A DNA stretch of 64,000 nt, taken from Scrofimicrobium sp. R131. Lineage in GTDB: Bacteria > Actinomycetota > Actinomycetes > Actinomycetales > Actinomycetaceae. The notes below the pieces were generated by a model. It saw only the letters and a program-made list of their open reading frames with translations, searched no databases and was not told the DNA's origin. The number at the start of each line of letters is the position of its first letter. Positions within the stretch are counted from its first letter, which is position 1. The position numbers and the translations under genes are program-made. Location: NCBI RefSeq assembly GCF_040256745.1, contig NZ_CP138335.1, positions 1,054,001 to 1,118,000 of the forward strand, in the 5' to 3' direction. Shown here one piece after another: positions 1 to 8,432 of the stretch.

Positions 1-478
1 CATCGGCGCAGCCATCTCTCCGTTCAACGCCTTCCAGCTGTCCCAGGGGATTGAGACCCTGTCGCTGCGGATGGATCGGCACGTGGACAACGCCCTCGCG
101 GTGGCCCAGTACCTGGAGGCGCACCCGGCCGTGACCAAGGTGAACTACTCCTCGCTGCCGTCCAGCCCCTACTATCACCTGGCGCAGAAGTACACGCCGC
201 GCGGTGCCGGTGCGGTCCTTTCCTTTGAAGTTGAGGGCGGGGCTGAGGCGGGGAAGAAGTTCGTCTCCGCGCTCAAGCTGCACTCGAACGTGGCCAACAT
301 TGGCGACGTCCGGTCGCTGGTGATCCACCCCGCCTCCACCACTCACTCCCAGTTGAGCGAGGCGGAGCAGGCCGCTGCCGGAGTGGCGCCCGGCCTGATC
401 CGCCTGTCGGTCGGGCTGGAGGAGATCTCCGACATCCTGGCGGATCTGAACCTCGGCTTCGCCGCGCTGGAAGGATAG
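1..478 (+). CDS. metY: O-acetylhomoserine sulfhydrylase, C-terminal part (start outside window)
   Basis: The reading frame is open from base 2 to the TAG at 476-478, so about 158 C-terminal residues are present and the start lies upstream of the window. The family is PLP-dependent Cys/Met metabolism enzymes; this member would make homocysteine from O-acetylhomoserine and sulfide in the cytoplasm. The first residues (GAAISPFNAFQLSQGIETL) and the later THSQLSEAEQ and GLIRLSVGLEE stretches are typical of the C-terminal half of O-acetylhomoserine sulfhydrylases. The PLP lysine lies in the missing part. The next gene, metX, begins 4 bases downstream and supplies the substrate, so the two form an operon. 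A related cystathionine synthase is less likely given the metX partner. Confidence 0.93.
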   Translation, partial: IGAAISPFNAFQLSQGIETLSLRMDRHVDNALAVAQYLEAHPAVTKVNYSSLPSSPYYHLAQKYTPRGAGAVLSFEVEGGAEAGKKFVSALKLHSNVANIGDVRSLVIHPASTTHSQLSEAEQAAAGVAPGLIRLSVGLEEISDILADLNLGFAALEG

Positions 479-482
479 GCCC

Positions 483-1616
483 GTGGACCAGGACCGCCTC
501 CCCCCGGCCTCAGGTGCTTGGCAGGAGACCGACCCGGTTGGCCAGCGACAGTTTGCCCACGTGGGTCCCCTGTCCTTGGAAGCCGGAGGACACCTGCCCG
601 AGGTGACCCTCGCGTTTGAATCGTGGGGTCACCTGAATGAGGACGGGTCGAACGCGGTCCTGGTCCTGCACGCCCTTACGGGCGACAGCCACATCAGCGG
701 TGAAGTTGAGCCGGGCCATCCCACCGAGGGGTGGTGGACCGACCTGATCGGTCCGGGCGCGCCGCTGGATACCGACCACTACTTTGTGGTCGCCCCCAAC
801 GTTCTGGGCGGCTGCCAGGGGAGTACCGGCCCGGCCTCCCTCGCCCCGGACGGGACTCACTGGGGCCCGCGGTTCCCCTTTCTGACCATCCGAGATACGG
901 TCCAGGCGGAGGTGCGACTGGCAGACCAGTTGGGCATTTCGCAGTGGCAAATGGTCATTGGCGGGTCAATGGGGGGCATGCGGGCCCTGGAGTGGGCGAC
1001 CATGTTTCCCGACCGTGTCGCAAAATTGGTGCCGATCGCGACGGTGGCCCGGACCAGTGCCGACCAAATTGCGTGGGCGCACACCCAGTTGGCGGCGATC
1101 GTTTCCGACCCGGGCTTTCAAGGTGGTGACTACTACGGGGGCCCTCCGGGCTCGGGTCCGCACACGGGCCTGTCGATTGCCCGCCAAATCGCCCAAACCA
1201 CCTACCGGAGTGCCGAAGAATTGGAGGCCCGGTTCGGGCAGATGGCCCAGGGGGAGGAAAACCCGTGGGAGGGGGGCCGCTACGCGGTCCAGTCCTACCT
1301 CGACCACCAGGGCGACAAGTTCGTCTACCGTTTTGACGCCAACTCCTACAAGGTGCTGACCGAGATGTTCATGGCGCACGATCTGGGCCGCGGGCGCGGC
1401 GGGGTGGAGCAGGCCCTCGGAACCATCAGCGCCCAGGCGCTGGTGGTGGCCGTGGACTCAGACCGGCTCTGTTTGCCGGAAGAGAACCGGCGGATCGCAG
1501 AGTTTCTGCCTCACTGCGTCGGCGTCGAAATGGTCAACTCGCACCGGGGCCACGACGGTTTCCTGATCGAGTTCGACCAGTTCGGCCCCCTGATCAAACA
1601 GTTCCTGAACTCCTAG
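483..1616 (+). CDS. metX: Homoserine O-acetyltransferase
   Basis: This 377-residue alpha/beta-hydrolase transfers the acetyl group of acetyl-CoA to homoserine, the committed step of methionine synthesis by direct sulfhydrylation. The nucleophile elbow GGSMGG places the catalytic Ser at about residue 162; the likely triad partners are Asp325 (VAVDSD) and His357 (SHRGHDGF). Length and motif order match the family. The start is a GTG four bases after the metY stop, with an AAGGA about 8 bases upstream that lies inside the end of metY, which suggests coupled translation. The last codons converge on lysC: the bases CTAG at 1613-1616 hold the stop codons of both genes. A succinyltransferase activity cannot be excluded from sequence alone. 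Confidence 0.95.
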   Translation: MDQDRLPPASGAWQETDPVGQRQFAHVGPLSLEAGGHLPEVTLAFESWGHLNEDGSNAVLVLHALTGDSHISGEVEPGHPTEGWWTDLIGPGAPLDTDHYFVVAPNVLGGCQGSTGPASLAPDGTHWGPRFPFLTIRDTVQAEVRLADQLGISQWQMVIGGSMGGMRALEWATMFPDRVAKLVPIATVARTSADQIAWAHTQLAAIVSDPGFQGGDYYGGPPGSGPHTGLSIARQIAQTTYRSAEELEARFGQMAQGEENPWEGGRYAVQSYLDHQGDKFVYRFDANSYKVLTEMFMAHDLGRGRGGVEQALGTISAQALVVAVDSDRLCLPEENRRIAEFLPHCVGVEMVNSHRGHDGFLIEFDQFGPLIKQFLNS

Positions 1617-2923
1617 GTGCCGGCGTAGACCGCAGCCACTGCCGAAGCAAAGTCCTCGTTGTCGATGCCGACGATGATGGACAGCTCCGAAGCTCCCTGC
1701 GTGATCATCCGAATGTTGACTCCGGCCTGGGCCAGGGCGGTGAACACCTTGGCGGCGACTCCTTTGGTTCGAATCATGCCGTGACCGACGATCGCCAGGA
1801 GGGCGATCTCGTCCTGGACAGTGATGGTGTCGGGATGCAGGTAGATCCGAATCTCCTCCAGCACCTTATTCAGCTTGAATCGAACTTCCTCCGCGGGCAC
1901 GATCACCGAGACCGAGTCAATGCCGGAGGGCATGTGCGAGATGGAAACCCCGTTGGTTTCGAAGACGGAGACCAGCTTGCGGAAGAAGCCCCGCTCGTCG
2001 TCCATTAGGGTCTTTTCAATTGAGATAACCGTGAAGTCAGGTCGGCCGGCAATTCCGGTCACCCCGTGGAACCCGTCGGCAGCGCGGTCGTCCACAATCA
2101 GGGTGCCGGCGGCATCCGGCTCGTTCGTGTTGCGGATGTGGATTGGGATGCCCTTGGCCCGAATCGGGAAGATGGCCTCCTCGTGCAGAACGGGCGCGCC
2201 CATATACGCCAGTTCCCGCAGTTCCTTGTACGTGACCCGGCCGATCGGCGACGGATTAGAAACGAGGCGGGGGTCGGCTTTCAAGAATCCGGACACGTCG
2301 GTCCAGTTCTCGTACAGGTCGGCGTCGACTCCGGCCGCCACCACGGCGCCGGTCACATCCGAGCCGCCCCGGGAGAAGGTGAAAATCTGCCCGTCGGGGC
2401 CGGAACCGTAGAACCCGGGAATGACAGCGCGCTCGTGCGTCTGGGCCATCTGAGCCAGGGCGGTGGCGGTCCGCTCGGCGTTCAAGGTGGCGTCGTCGTC
2501 AAAGTGAATCACCTCGGCGGCGTCCACAAACGGGACCCCCAGGTAGTCGGCCAGCAGCAGGCCGGACAGGTACTCTCCACGGGAGGCGACGAAGTCCGCC
2601 GTGGCGCCAGCGCTGATCTGCTGGAAGATGCGCTGCAACTCGGAGCTGATGTCCACCTCCAGGTCGAGGCGGTCGTGGATTTCCTCAATCCGCTCGGCAA
2701 TGGTGGCGAACACTTCGGTGCAGTCGATGTTGTGTTCGGCCAGCTGGTGGCACATGTACAGCAGGTCGGTCACTTTGTGATCGGTGCTGTCACGCTTACC
2801 GGGGGCGGAAGGCACCACGTATCGGCGCTGCGGGTTTGCCTCCACAATCTGCTTCACCTTGGCGAATTGCTCACTGCTCGCGAGGGAACTCCCACCAAAC
2901 TTAGCTACCAGAAGGTCAGCCAT
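1613..2923 (-). CDS. lysC: Aspartate kinase, monofunctional, two ACT domains
   Basis: This 436-residue cytoplasmic enzyme phosphorylates aspartate, the first step toward lysine, threonine and methionine. The N-terminal kinase domain begins with VAKFGGSS (Lys8) and has a SRGGSDVTG loop. Two ACT regulatory segments occupy roughly residues 300-436. The ATG at 2923 is preferred over one four codons upstream because GAGGAG lies just ahead of it. The sequence resembles the longer Clostridia/Firmicutes monofunctional kinases (VPSAPGKR, about 440 residues) more than the usual actinobacterial LysC of about 420 residues that starts with a VQKYGGSS-type motif; this is my reading from memory, not a search. 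It diverges from the riboswitch-controlled dapA and overlaps metX by 4 bases at the stop. No asd gene is adjacent. Confidence 0.92.
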   Translation of the reverse strand: MADLLVAKFGGSSLASSEQFAKVKQIVEANPQRRYVVPSAPGKRDSTDHKVTDLLYMCHQLAEHNIDCTEVFATIAERIEEIHDRLDLEVDISSELQRIFQQISAGATADFVASRGEYLSGLLLADYLGVPFVDAAEVIHFDDDATLNAERTATALAQMAQTHERAVIPGFYGSGPDGQIFTFSRGGSDVTGAVVAAGVDADLYENWTDVSGFLKADPRLVSNPSPIGRVTYKELRELAYMGAPVLHEEAIFPIRAKGIPIHIRNTNEPDAAGTLIVDDRAADGFHGVTGIAGRPDFTVISIEKTLMDDERGFFRKLVSVFETNGVSISHMPSGIDSVSVIVPAEEVRFKLNKVLEEIRIYLHPDTITVQDEIALLAIVGHGMIRTKGVAAKVFTALAQAGVNIRMITQGASELSIIVGIDNEDFASAVAAVYAGT

Positions 2924-3051
2924 GCCTCTCCTCAACTCCTTTTTGGTTTCCGACTCACGAGTCTAAGGTGTCGTCGGGGCCCGGGGGTAGGGTTGTCCAA
3001 CTTTGCCTGTCCACGGCGTGGGCAGGGGCGGATGCCCGGGGCAAAGATGTT

Positions 3052-3228
3052 AGCCTGGTTCCTAGTCAGAGGTGCGACTGCGAAGAGTACTTCGGTTGAG
3101 GACTTGGATCCGATGAGGCCGGGGGAAAGGCAAAGTCGCCGAAGACTAGTTGGGACCAAGCTCAACCAGTCTGGCTGCCGGTCGAACAGGTCGGCAACTG
3201 TCACCGCAGGTTCGGTGGAGAACTGGCT
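3052..3228 (+). promoter_or_regulatory. Lysine riboswitch (L-box) aptamer in the dapA leader
   Basis: The leader of dapA carries the conserved L-box blocks in the right order: AGAGGTGC (3068-3075), AAGAGTA (3083-3089), AGTCGCCGAAG (3134-3144), GTTGGGA (about 3149-3155), CAACTGTCAC (3195-3204) and GGAG (3217-3220). P1 can form between AGCC...GTTC (3052-3061) and GAAC.GGCT (3220-3228). Lysine binding would stabilise P1 and reduce dapA expression. It fills about half of the 366-base gap between lysC and dapA. The part nearer lysC (2924-3051) holds no gene and no clear promoter. Confidence 0.92.
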
Positions 3229-3234
3229 GTTTTG

Positions 3235-3277
3235 AAGCGCGCGAAACAGCTTGGCTGGCAGCGCGCTTTGATGATTT
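3235..3277 (+). terminator. Expression-platform hairpin after the lysine riboswitch
   Basis: AAGCGCGC (3235-3242) pairs with GCGCGCTT (3261-3268), followed by the moderately T-rich TGATGATTT. The loop contains AAACAG, which can instead pair with CTGTTT (about 3228-3233) at the 3' edge of the aptamer, so the two folds are mutually exclusive. This fits transcription attenuation. The U-run is weak, and the dapA ribosome site (AAGGGGA, 3278-3284) is not inside the stem, so the mechanism is inferred. Confidence 0.5.
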
Positions 3278-3289
3278 AAGGGGAAAGTG

Positions 3290-4171
3290 ATGGACAGGCT
3301 GTTTACCGGCAGCGGGGTGGCCCTGGTGACCCCCTTTCTGGATGGCGAAGTGGACTGGGCGGCGCTGGAGCAGTTGGTTGACCTGCAACTAGCGGGTGGG
3401 ACCGATGCCCTGGTGCCGTGTGGGACGACCGGGGAGCCGTCGACGTTGAGCTCTGATGAGCACGACGCGGTCGTAAAGTTCGTCGTCGAGCGGGTGGCAG
3501 GCCGGGTCCCGGTGATCGCTGGAGCCGGCTCCAACTCCACCGCTGCGGCGGCAACCAAGGCCAATAAAATGCAGGACCTGGGAGCCGACGGGGTCCTGAT
3601 CGTCACCCCCTACTACAACAAGTGCACCCAGAATGGGCTCCGCCAACATTTCGAGGCGGTGGCCGACGCGGTTCAGGTGCCGGTGATCATGTACAACGTG
3701 CCCTCACGCACCGGGGTGAACCTGGCGCCGCACACGGCCGAGCAGCTGTCCGAGCACCCGAACATCTGGGGGCTGAAGGAGGCTTGCGGTGATCTCGGAC
3801 AGGTGCAGGAGCTGTTCCGTCGCTGCCGAGGCAAGCTGCCGATCTACTCCGGCAATGACGACCAGGTCTACGCGCTGTTGGCCCTCGGGGGCGATGGGGT
3901 CATCTCAGTCGCCGCTAATGTGGCTCCGAAGCGGATGCACGAACTGGTCCAGTCCTATCGCGACGGCCAACATGAGCAGGCACTCCAACTGCAAGAAGAG
4001 TTGGCCGGTCTGATTGATCAGCTCTTCACCGAGGTCAACCCGATTCCGGTCAAAGCTGCCCTGTCGATGATGGGTCTGATCCGCGACGAGCTCCGCCTGC
4101 CACTGACCGAACTGTCGGCCAAGCATCGGCCCTCCCTCAAGTGGGAGCTGGAAAACCTGGGGCTAGCCTGA
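3290..4171 (+). CDS. dapA: 4-hydroxy-tetrahydrodipicolinate synthase
   Basis: This TIM-barrel aldolase of 293 residues condenses pyruvate with aspartate semialdehyde, the first step of the lysine/diaminopimelate branch. Visible active-site residues are the GTTGE threonines (46/47), Tyr135 and Arg140 in YNVPSRTG, and the Schiff-base Lys163 in GLKEA. The ATG at 3290 is chosen over a GTG three bases earlier because AAGGGGA at 3278-3284 then has normal spacing. The motifs TPYYNK and NVPSRTGVN are of the Firmicutes/proteobacterial type rather than the TPYYSRP / YDIPGRSG form I associate with Actinobacteria. It is preceded by a lysine riboswitch, so lysine should repress it. It stands alone; no dapB follows. 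Confidence 0.95.
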   Translation: MDRLFTGSGVALVTPFLDGEVDWAALEQLVDLQLAGGTDALVPCGTTGEPSTLSSDEHDAVVKFVVERVAGRVPVIAGAGSNSTAAAATKANKMQDLGADGVLIVTPYYNKCTQNGLRQHFEAVADAVQVPVIMYNVPSRTGVNLAPHTAEQLSEHPNIWGLKEACGDLGQVQELFRRCRGKLPIYSGNDDQVYALLALGGDGVISVAANVAPKRMHELVQSYRDGQHEQALQLQEELAGLIDQLFTEVNPIPVKAALSMMGLIRDELRLPLTELSAKHRPSLKWELENLGLA

Positions 4172-4470
4172 GCCTTGCTCGCGGTCCGTTCCGGTTGGTG
4201 AACTAGCCGGAACAGCCGCCCGTTCCGCCTCGAATCCGGCCGGTCCCTCCACGCTCAAAGCGAACATAGGGGCAAAATGCCCACCTGCTGGCGTTAGTTG
4301 GCGCACGATGGGGAACTCGGCCGCCGACTTGTCGGTGGTCGGTGGTATCTTGATCCACAGTGTTCATTGGCTGTTTGTCACCGCGGGCACGATGACAATC
4401 CACCCAAGTGAGCGCTAGCACCCGCGGATGCGCGGTCGTGCGGTGCATTAGAGGGGGAACGGAATACCGA
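4172..4470 (+). other. Intergenic region between dapA and the ABC exporter operon
   Basis: This stretch of about 300 bases has no convincing gene. Just after dapA, GTTCCGG (4188-4194) and CCGGAAC (4207-4213) form a 7-bp inverted repeat that could be a weak terminator, without a T-run. A tandem GTCGGTGGTCGGTGG sits near 4331-4345. The promoter of the ABC operon should lie in the second half, but I cannot pick clear -35/-10 boxes. Confidence 0.5.
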
Positions 4471-6204
4471 ATGCTACTTAAACTACTAATCCGCTATCTG
4501 AAGCCCTATAAGTGGTCCCTGCTGGGGATCCTGCTGCTTCAGATTGCCTCGGTGTGGGCCACTTTGTACCTGCCGAACCTGAACGCTCAGATCATCGATC
4601 AGGGCGTAGCCCAGGGGGATATCCCCTACATCTGGCAGCGCGGCGCGATCATGCTGGGCATTTCCTTCGTTCAGATCGTTGCGTCCGTCGGGGCCACCTA
4701 CCTGGCGGCTCGTGCCGCCATGGCTTTAGGTCGGGACCTGCGTGACGCAGTTTACGACCGGGTGGTGGGATTCTCTGAGAAGGACGTCCGCGGCTTTGGG
4801 GCCGGTTCGCTCATTACCCGCAACACCAATGACGTGCAGCAGGTACAGATGATGGCCATGATGAGCGCCACCATGCTGGTGATGGCGCCGCTGATGGCAA
4901 TTGGCGGCGTTTTCATGGCGCTGCGCCAGGATGTCGGTCTGTCCTGGATCATCGCCGTCTCCGTTCCGATTCTGCTGGCGCTGGCCGGGCTGATCATCAT
5001 GCGGCTGGTCCCGCTATTCCGCGCCTACCAGGAGAAGCTGGACACAGTGAACCTGGTTATGCGTGAGCAGTTGACCGGGGTACGTGTCATTCGTGCTTTT
5101 GTGCGAGAGCAAATTGAAGAGGCCCGGTTCCGCGTGGCCAACACCGACATCATGGTGGTTGGACGCAAGGTTGGCTCCCTGTTTGTCACCTTGTTCCCAA
5201 TGGTGAACCTGGTCCTAAACGTCACGATGATCGCAGTCCTCTGGTTTGGGGGACACCGAATGGATGCCGGGGAAATTGAGGTCGGCACCATCATGGCCTT
5301 TATGCAGTACGTGGCTCAGATCCTCTTCGGGGTTCTGATGGCGACCTTCATGGCCGTGATGATCCCCCGGGCCGAAGTCTCGGCGGAACGGATTAATGAG
5401 GTACTGGTCTCTCCGGAGTCGGTGCTAGAGGCGGAGTCCCCGGTCACCACGGTCAGCGAGCCTGGCCGGATTGAGTTCGACAACGTTAGCTTCGCGTTCC
5501 CCGATGCGGAGGAACCGGTGATCAAGAACGTGACGTTCACGATCGAACCGGGTGAAACCGTGGCCTTCATTGGCTCGACCGGCTCGGGCAAAAGTACCCT
5601 GCTGAACCTGATTCCGCGTCTGTTTGACGCGACGGAAGGCACCGTCCGGGTCGGTGGGACCGACGTGCGGAAACTGGCGTTGAACACGCTGTGGAACCAG
5701 CTGGGGTTGGTGCCGCAAAAAGCTTTTCTCTTTGCCGGAACCGTGGCCTCCAACCTGGAGTTCGGGTTGGAGGGTGCCACCGAAGAGCAGATGTGGACGG
5801 CCTTGGAGGTCGCGCAGGGGAAAGATTTCGTGTCCGACATGAACGGCGGGCTGCAAGCTCGGATTGCTCAGGGCGGGACCAACGTGTCCGGTGGTCAGCG
5901 CCAGCGTCTGGCCATTGCCCGGGCTCTGATCCGTCGGCCAGAGATTCTGCTGTTTGACGACTCCTTCTCGGCCCTGGACTTGGCTACGGATGCGCGCCTA
6001 CGGGAGCAGCTTCGGTTGAACTTCCCAGACACCACCCAGGTGGTGGTCGCTCAGCGGATTTCTTCGATTATGGATGCGGACAAGATCGTGGTCTTGGACC
6101 AGGGTCGGGTCGTTGGGCTGGGACGCCACGAGGAACTGGCCCAGACCTGTCCCACCTATCAGGAGATCATTGAGTCCCAGCTGTCCGCGGAGGAGATCCG
6201 ATGA
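4471..6204 (+). CDS. ABC exporter half-transporter, degenerate ATP site subunit
   Basis: This 577-residue protein has an N-terminal six-helix exporter domain (about residues 1-310) fused to an ATPase domain. Walker A is GSTGSGKST (about 368-376) and the signature is VSGGQ (about 472). Walker B is LLFDDSFSALD, in which Asp497 replaces the catalytic glutamate. That substitution is the hallmark of the inactive half of heterodimeric exporters such as BmrCD and TM287/288. The start at 4471 puts the first helix (LLKLLIRYLKPYKW) at the N terminus; an upstream in-frame ATG at 4408 would add an unlikely leader. The stop overlaps the start of the partner gene by 4 bases (ATGA). The substrate cannot be read from sequence; drugs, lipids or peptides are possible. 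Confidence 0.9.
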   Translation: MLLKLLIRYLKPYKWSLLGILLLQIASVWATLYLPNLNAQIIDQGVAQGDIPYIWQRGAIMLGISFVQIVASVGATYLAARAAMALGRDLRDAVYDRVVGFSEKDVRGFGAGSLITRNTNDVQQVQMMAMMSATMLVMAPLMAIGGVFMALRQDVGLSWIIAVSVPILLALAGLIIMRLVPLFRAYQEKLDTVNLVMREQLTGVRVIRAFVREQIEEARFRVANTDIMVVGRKVGSLFVTLFPMVNLVLNVTMIAVLWFGGHRMDAGEIEVGTIMAFMQYVAQILFGVLMATFMAVMIPRAEVSAERINEVLVSPESVLEAESPVTTVSEPGRIEFDNVSFAFPDAEEPVIKNVTFTIEPGETVAFIGSTGSGKSTLLNLIPRLFDATEGTVRVGGTDVRKLALNTLWNQLGLVPQKAFLFAGTVASNLEFGLEGATEEQMWTALEVAQGKDFVSDMNGGLQARIAQGGTNVSGGQRQRLAIARALIRRPEILLFDDSFSALDLATDARLREQLRLNFPDTTQVVVAQRISSIMDADKIVVLDQGRVVGLGRHEELAQTCPTYQEIIESQLSAEEIR

Positions 6205-8225
6205 GCAACCCAAATATGCGTGATGATGAGGAAGTCGTCGAGGAAGTAATCGACGAAGAAGAGCATCGGGCGGCACCGGCCGGCGGGCACGGCCCCGGTG
6301 GGCGCCCGCCGGGCAAGGCCCAGCAGTTCGGCCCCAGCTTCTTCCGGATGATCGGTCTGATGGCTCCCTACAAGTGGGCCATGCTGCTGGTCTCGCTGCT
6401 GGGAGCCGGGGGAGTGGTCCTGTCTGTCGTCGCCCCCAAGGTGTTGGCGAGGGCCACCGACCTGCTGTTCTCCGGGTTTATCTCCAAGCGGATTCCCGCC
6501 GGGGCCAATCTGGACCAGGCGATCGAAATGATGCGGGCCAAGGGCGATACCGACATGGCCAACATGGTCGAGTCGATGAACATCACCCCGGGGCAGGGGG
6601 TCGACTTCAAGGCTCTGGCGGCGGTCCTGACCCTGGTGTTGGTGCTCTACCTGGTTTCGGCCCTGCTGATGTGGTTGCAGGGGTACATCCTCAATATCGT
6701 CATGGTGAAAGCCATGTGGCGGCTGCGTGAGCAGATCGAGGACAAGATCCACAAGCTGCCGCTCAGCTACTTTGACCGAAACCGGCGCGGTGACCTGATT
6801 TCCCGCGTGACCAACGACATCGACAACATCACCCAGACGCTGCAGCAGTCGCTCTCCAGCGCGATCACCTCGGTTTTCATGGTGATCGGCGTAGTGGCGA
6901 TGATGCTGAGCATCTCTTGGAAGCTGACGCTGATTGTGCTCGTGTCCCTGCCGTTGATGGCGATCATTTTCGGTGTCATCGGGCCCAAGTCACAAAAGGC
7001 CTTCGCCACCCAGTGGATGAAGGTCGGGGCGCTGAACAACCGGGTGGAAGAGTCCTTCTCCGGTCACGCTCTCGTCCGGGTCTACGGCCAGACTGAGAGA
7101 TTCGAGTCCCAGTTTGCCCAGGAAAACGAGGAACTGTACCGGGCCTCCTTCAAGGCTCAGTTCCTTTCTGGCGCGATGATGCCGTCCACCCGTTTCGTCG
7201 GCAACATTGTCTACGTCGGGGTGGCCGTAATCGGGGGCCTGATGGTCGCCTCGGGCAAGATGAGCCTCGGCAACGTGCAGGCCTTCATCCAGTACGCTCA
7301 GCAGTTCAACCAGCCGGTGGGTCAACTCGGCGGCATGGCCGTTGCGGTCCAGTCGGGCGTGGCTTCGGCCGAGCGGGTGTTCGAGATCCTGGACGCCCCT
7401 AACGAGGAACCAGACTCACCCGATGCACCGGCCCCGGTGGAGGGTGACGGCAAGATCATCTTCGAGAACGTCAGCTTCTCCTACACCCCGGAGCGTCCGC
7501 TGATCAAGAACCTCTCCTTTGAGGTCCAACCAGAACAGACGGTGGCCATTGTGGGACCCACCGGCGCAGGCAAGACCACCCTGGTCAACCTGCTGATGCG
7601 GTTCTACGAACTCGATGGTGGGCGAATCACGGTCAACGGGCAGGACATTTCGAAGCTGACCCGGAAAGACGTGCGCGCTCGGACCGGGATGGTGCTGCAG
7701 GACCCCTGGCTGTTTGCTGGGACCGTCCTGGACAACATTCGGTTTGGCAACGAAGATGCGACCGAAGAGCAGGTTCGTGAGGCGGCCAAGGCCACCTACG
7801 TCGACTGGCTGATCAAGTCGTTGCCGCACGGGTACGAAACCGTGCTCGACGAAGATGCGGCCAACCTGTCGGCCGGTGAACGCCAGTTGCTCACCATCAC
7901 CCGGGCCTTTGTCTCGCAGCCGTCCATTCTGATTCTGGATGAGGCCACCTCGGCGGTCGATACCCGGACCGAGCGGCTGCTGCAAAAGGCGATGGGAGCC
8001 CTGCAGAAGGGGCGCACCTCCTTTGTCATTGCCCACCGCCTCTCGACCATTCGGGATGCGGACCTGATCCTGGTAATGGAGGATGGCGACATCGTGGAGC
8101 AGGGGAACCACGAGGAACTGATCAAGCGTCACGGGGCCTACTACCGGCTCTACAACGCCCAGTTCGAGGGGTCCTTCGCGGAAGACGAAGAGCTGACCGA
8201 TGAGCTGAACCCGGGGAGCGAATAG
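6201..8225 (+). CDS. ABC exporter half-transporter, catalytic subunit
   Basis: This 674-residue partner of the preceding gene has an acidic cytoplasmic N-terminal extension (rich in D/E, about residues 5-25), a six-helix exporter domain, and an ATPase with Walker A GPTGAGKTT (about 452-460). Walker B LDEATSAVD keeps the catalytic Glu581. The signature reads LSAGERQ (about 556-562) rather than LSGGQ. The pair is therefore asymmetric. In the dimer this protein's Walker B faces the VSGGQ of its partner, giving one competent ATP site. A segment of about 65 residues inserted after the first helix (about 75-130) is typical of the larger subunit in actinobacterial pairs. Function is inferred from the family; the substrate is unknown. 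Confidence 0.9.
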   Translation: MSNPNMRDDEEVVEEVIDEEEHRAAPAGGHGPGGRPPGKAQQFGPSFFRMIGLMAPYKWAMLLVSLLGAGGVVLSVVAPKVLARATDLLFSGFISKRIPAGANLDQAIEMMRAKGDTDMANMVESMNITPGQGVDFKALAAVLTLVLVLYLVSALLMWLQGYILNIVMVKAMWRLREQIEDKIHKLPLSYFDRNRRGDLISRVTNDIDNITQTLQQSLSSAITSVFMVIGVVAMMLSISWKLTLIVLVSLPLMAIIFGVIGPKSQKAFATQWMKVGALNNRVEESFSGHALVRVYGQTERFESQFAQENEELYRASFKAQFLSGAMMPSTRFVGNIVYVGVAVIGGLMVASGKMSLGNVQAFIQYAQQFNQPVGQLGGMAVAVQSGVASAERVFEILDAPNEEPDSPDAPAPVEGDGKIIFENVSFSYTPERPLIKNLSFEVQPEQTVAIVGPTGAGKTTLVNLLMRFYELDGGRITVNGQDISKLTRKDVRARTGMVLQDPWLFAGTVLDNIRFGNEDATEEQVREAAKATYVDWLIKSLPHGYETVLDEDAANLSAGERQLLTITRAFVSQPSILILDEATSAVDTRTERLLQKAMGALQKGRTSFVIAHRLSTIRDADLILVMEDGDIVEQGNHEELIKRHGAYYRLYNAQFEGSFAEDEELTDELNPGSE

Positions 8226-8228
8226 ACC

Positions 8229-8432
8229 GTGGTTAGAAATCCGATCGCGGTGGCGCTCTGCGCTGTCCTCGCTGGCCTCGGCGTCGTGCTAACGCTGTTC
8301 ACGGTGTTGGACCTGGCCAGCGGGGTTCAGTCCACCGCGCTGTTCCTGGGGCTGGTTGCCTGGCCGGTAACGGCAATCACCGGCGGGTACCTGGCCCGGA
8401 CACTGAACCGCGACCGGACCGAGCCGAACTAG
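8229..8432 (+). CDS. Small hypothetical membrane protein
   Basis: This is a 67-residue product starting at a GTG three bases after the ABC stop. It has two hydrophobic segments (about residues 6-28 and 36-55) and a basic C-terminal tail (ARTLNRDRTEPN), so it is probably a two-helix inner-membrane protein with both ends in the cytoplasm. I do not recognise a family. The tight spacing suggests it is the last gene of the exporter operon. Its stop shares CTAG (8429-8432) with the stop of the convergent MFS gene. Confidence 0.6.
   Translation: MVRNPIAVALCAVLAGLGVVLTLFTVLDLASGVQSTALFLGLVAWPVTAITGGYLARTLNRDRTEPN

Noticed and set aside
2066-3235. A 389-codon plus-strand frame opposite lysC running into the riboswitch
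   Set aside because: It lies antisense to lysC and ends within the conserved RNA aptamer; no domain is visible.
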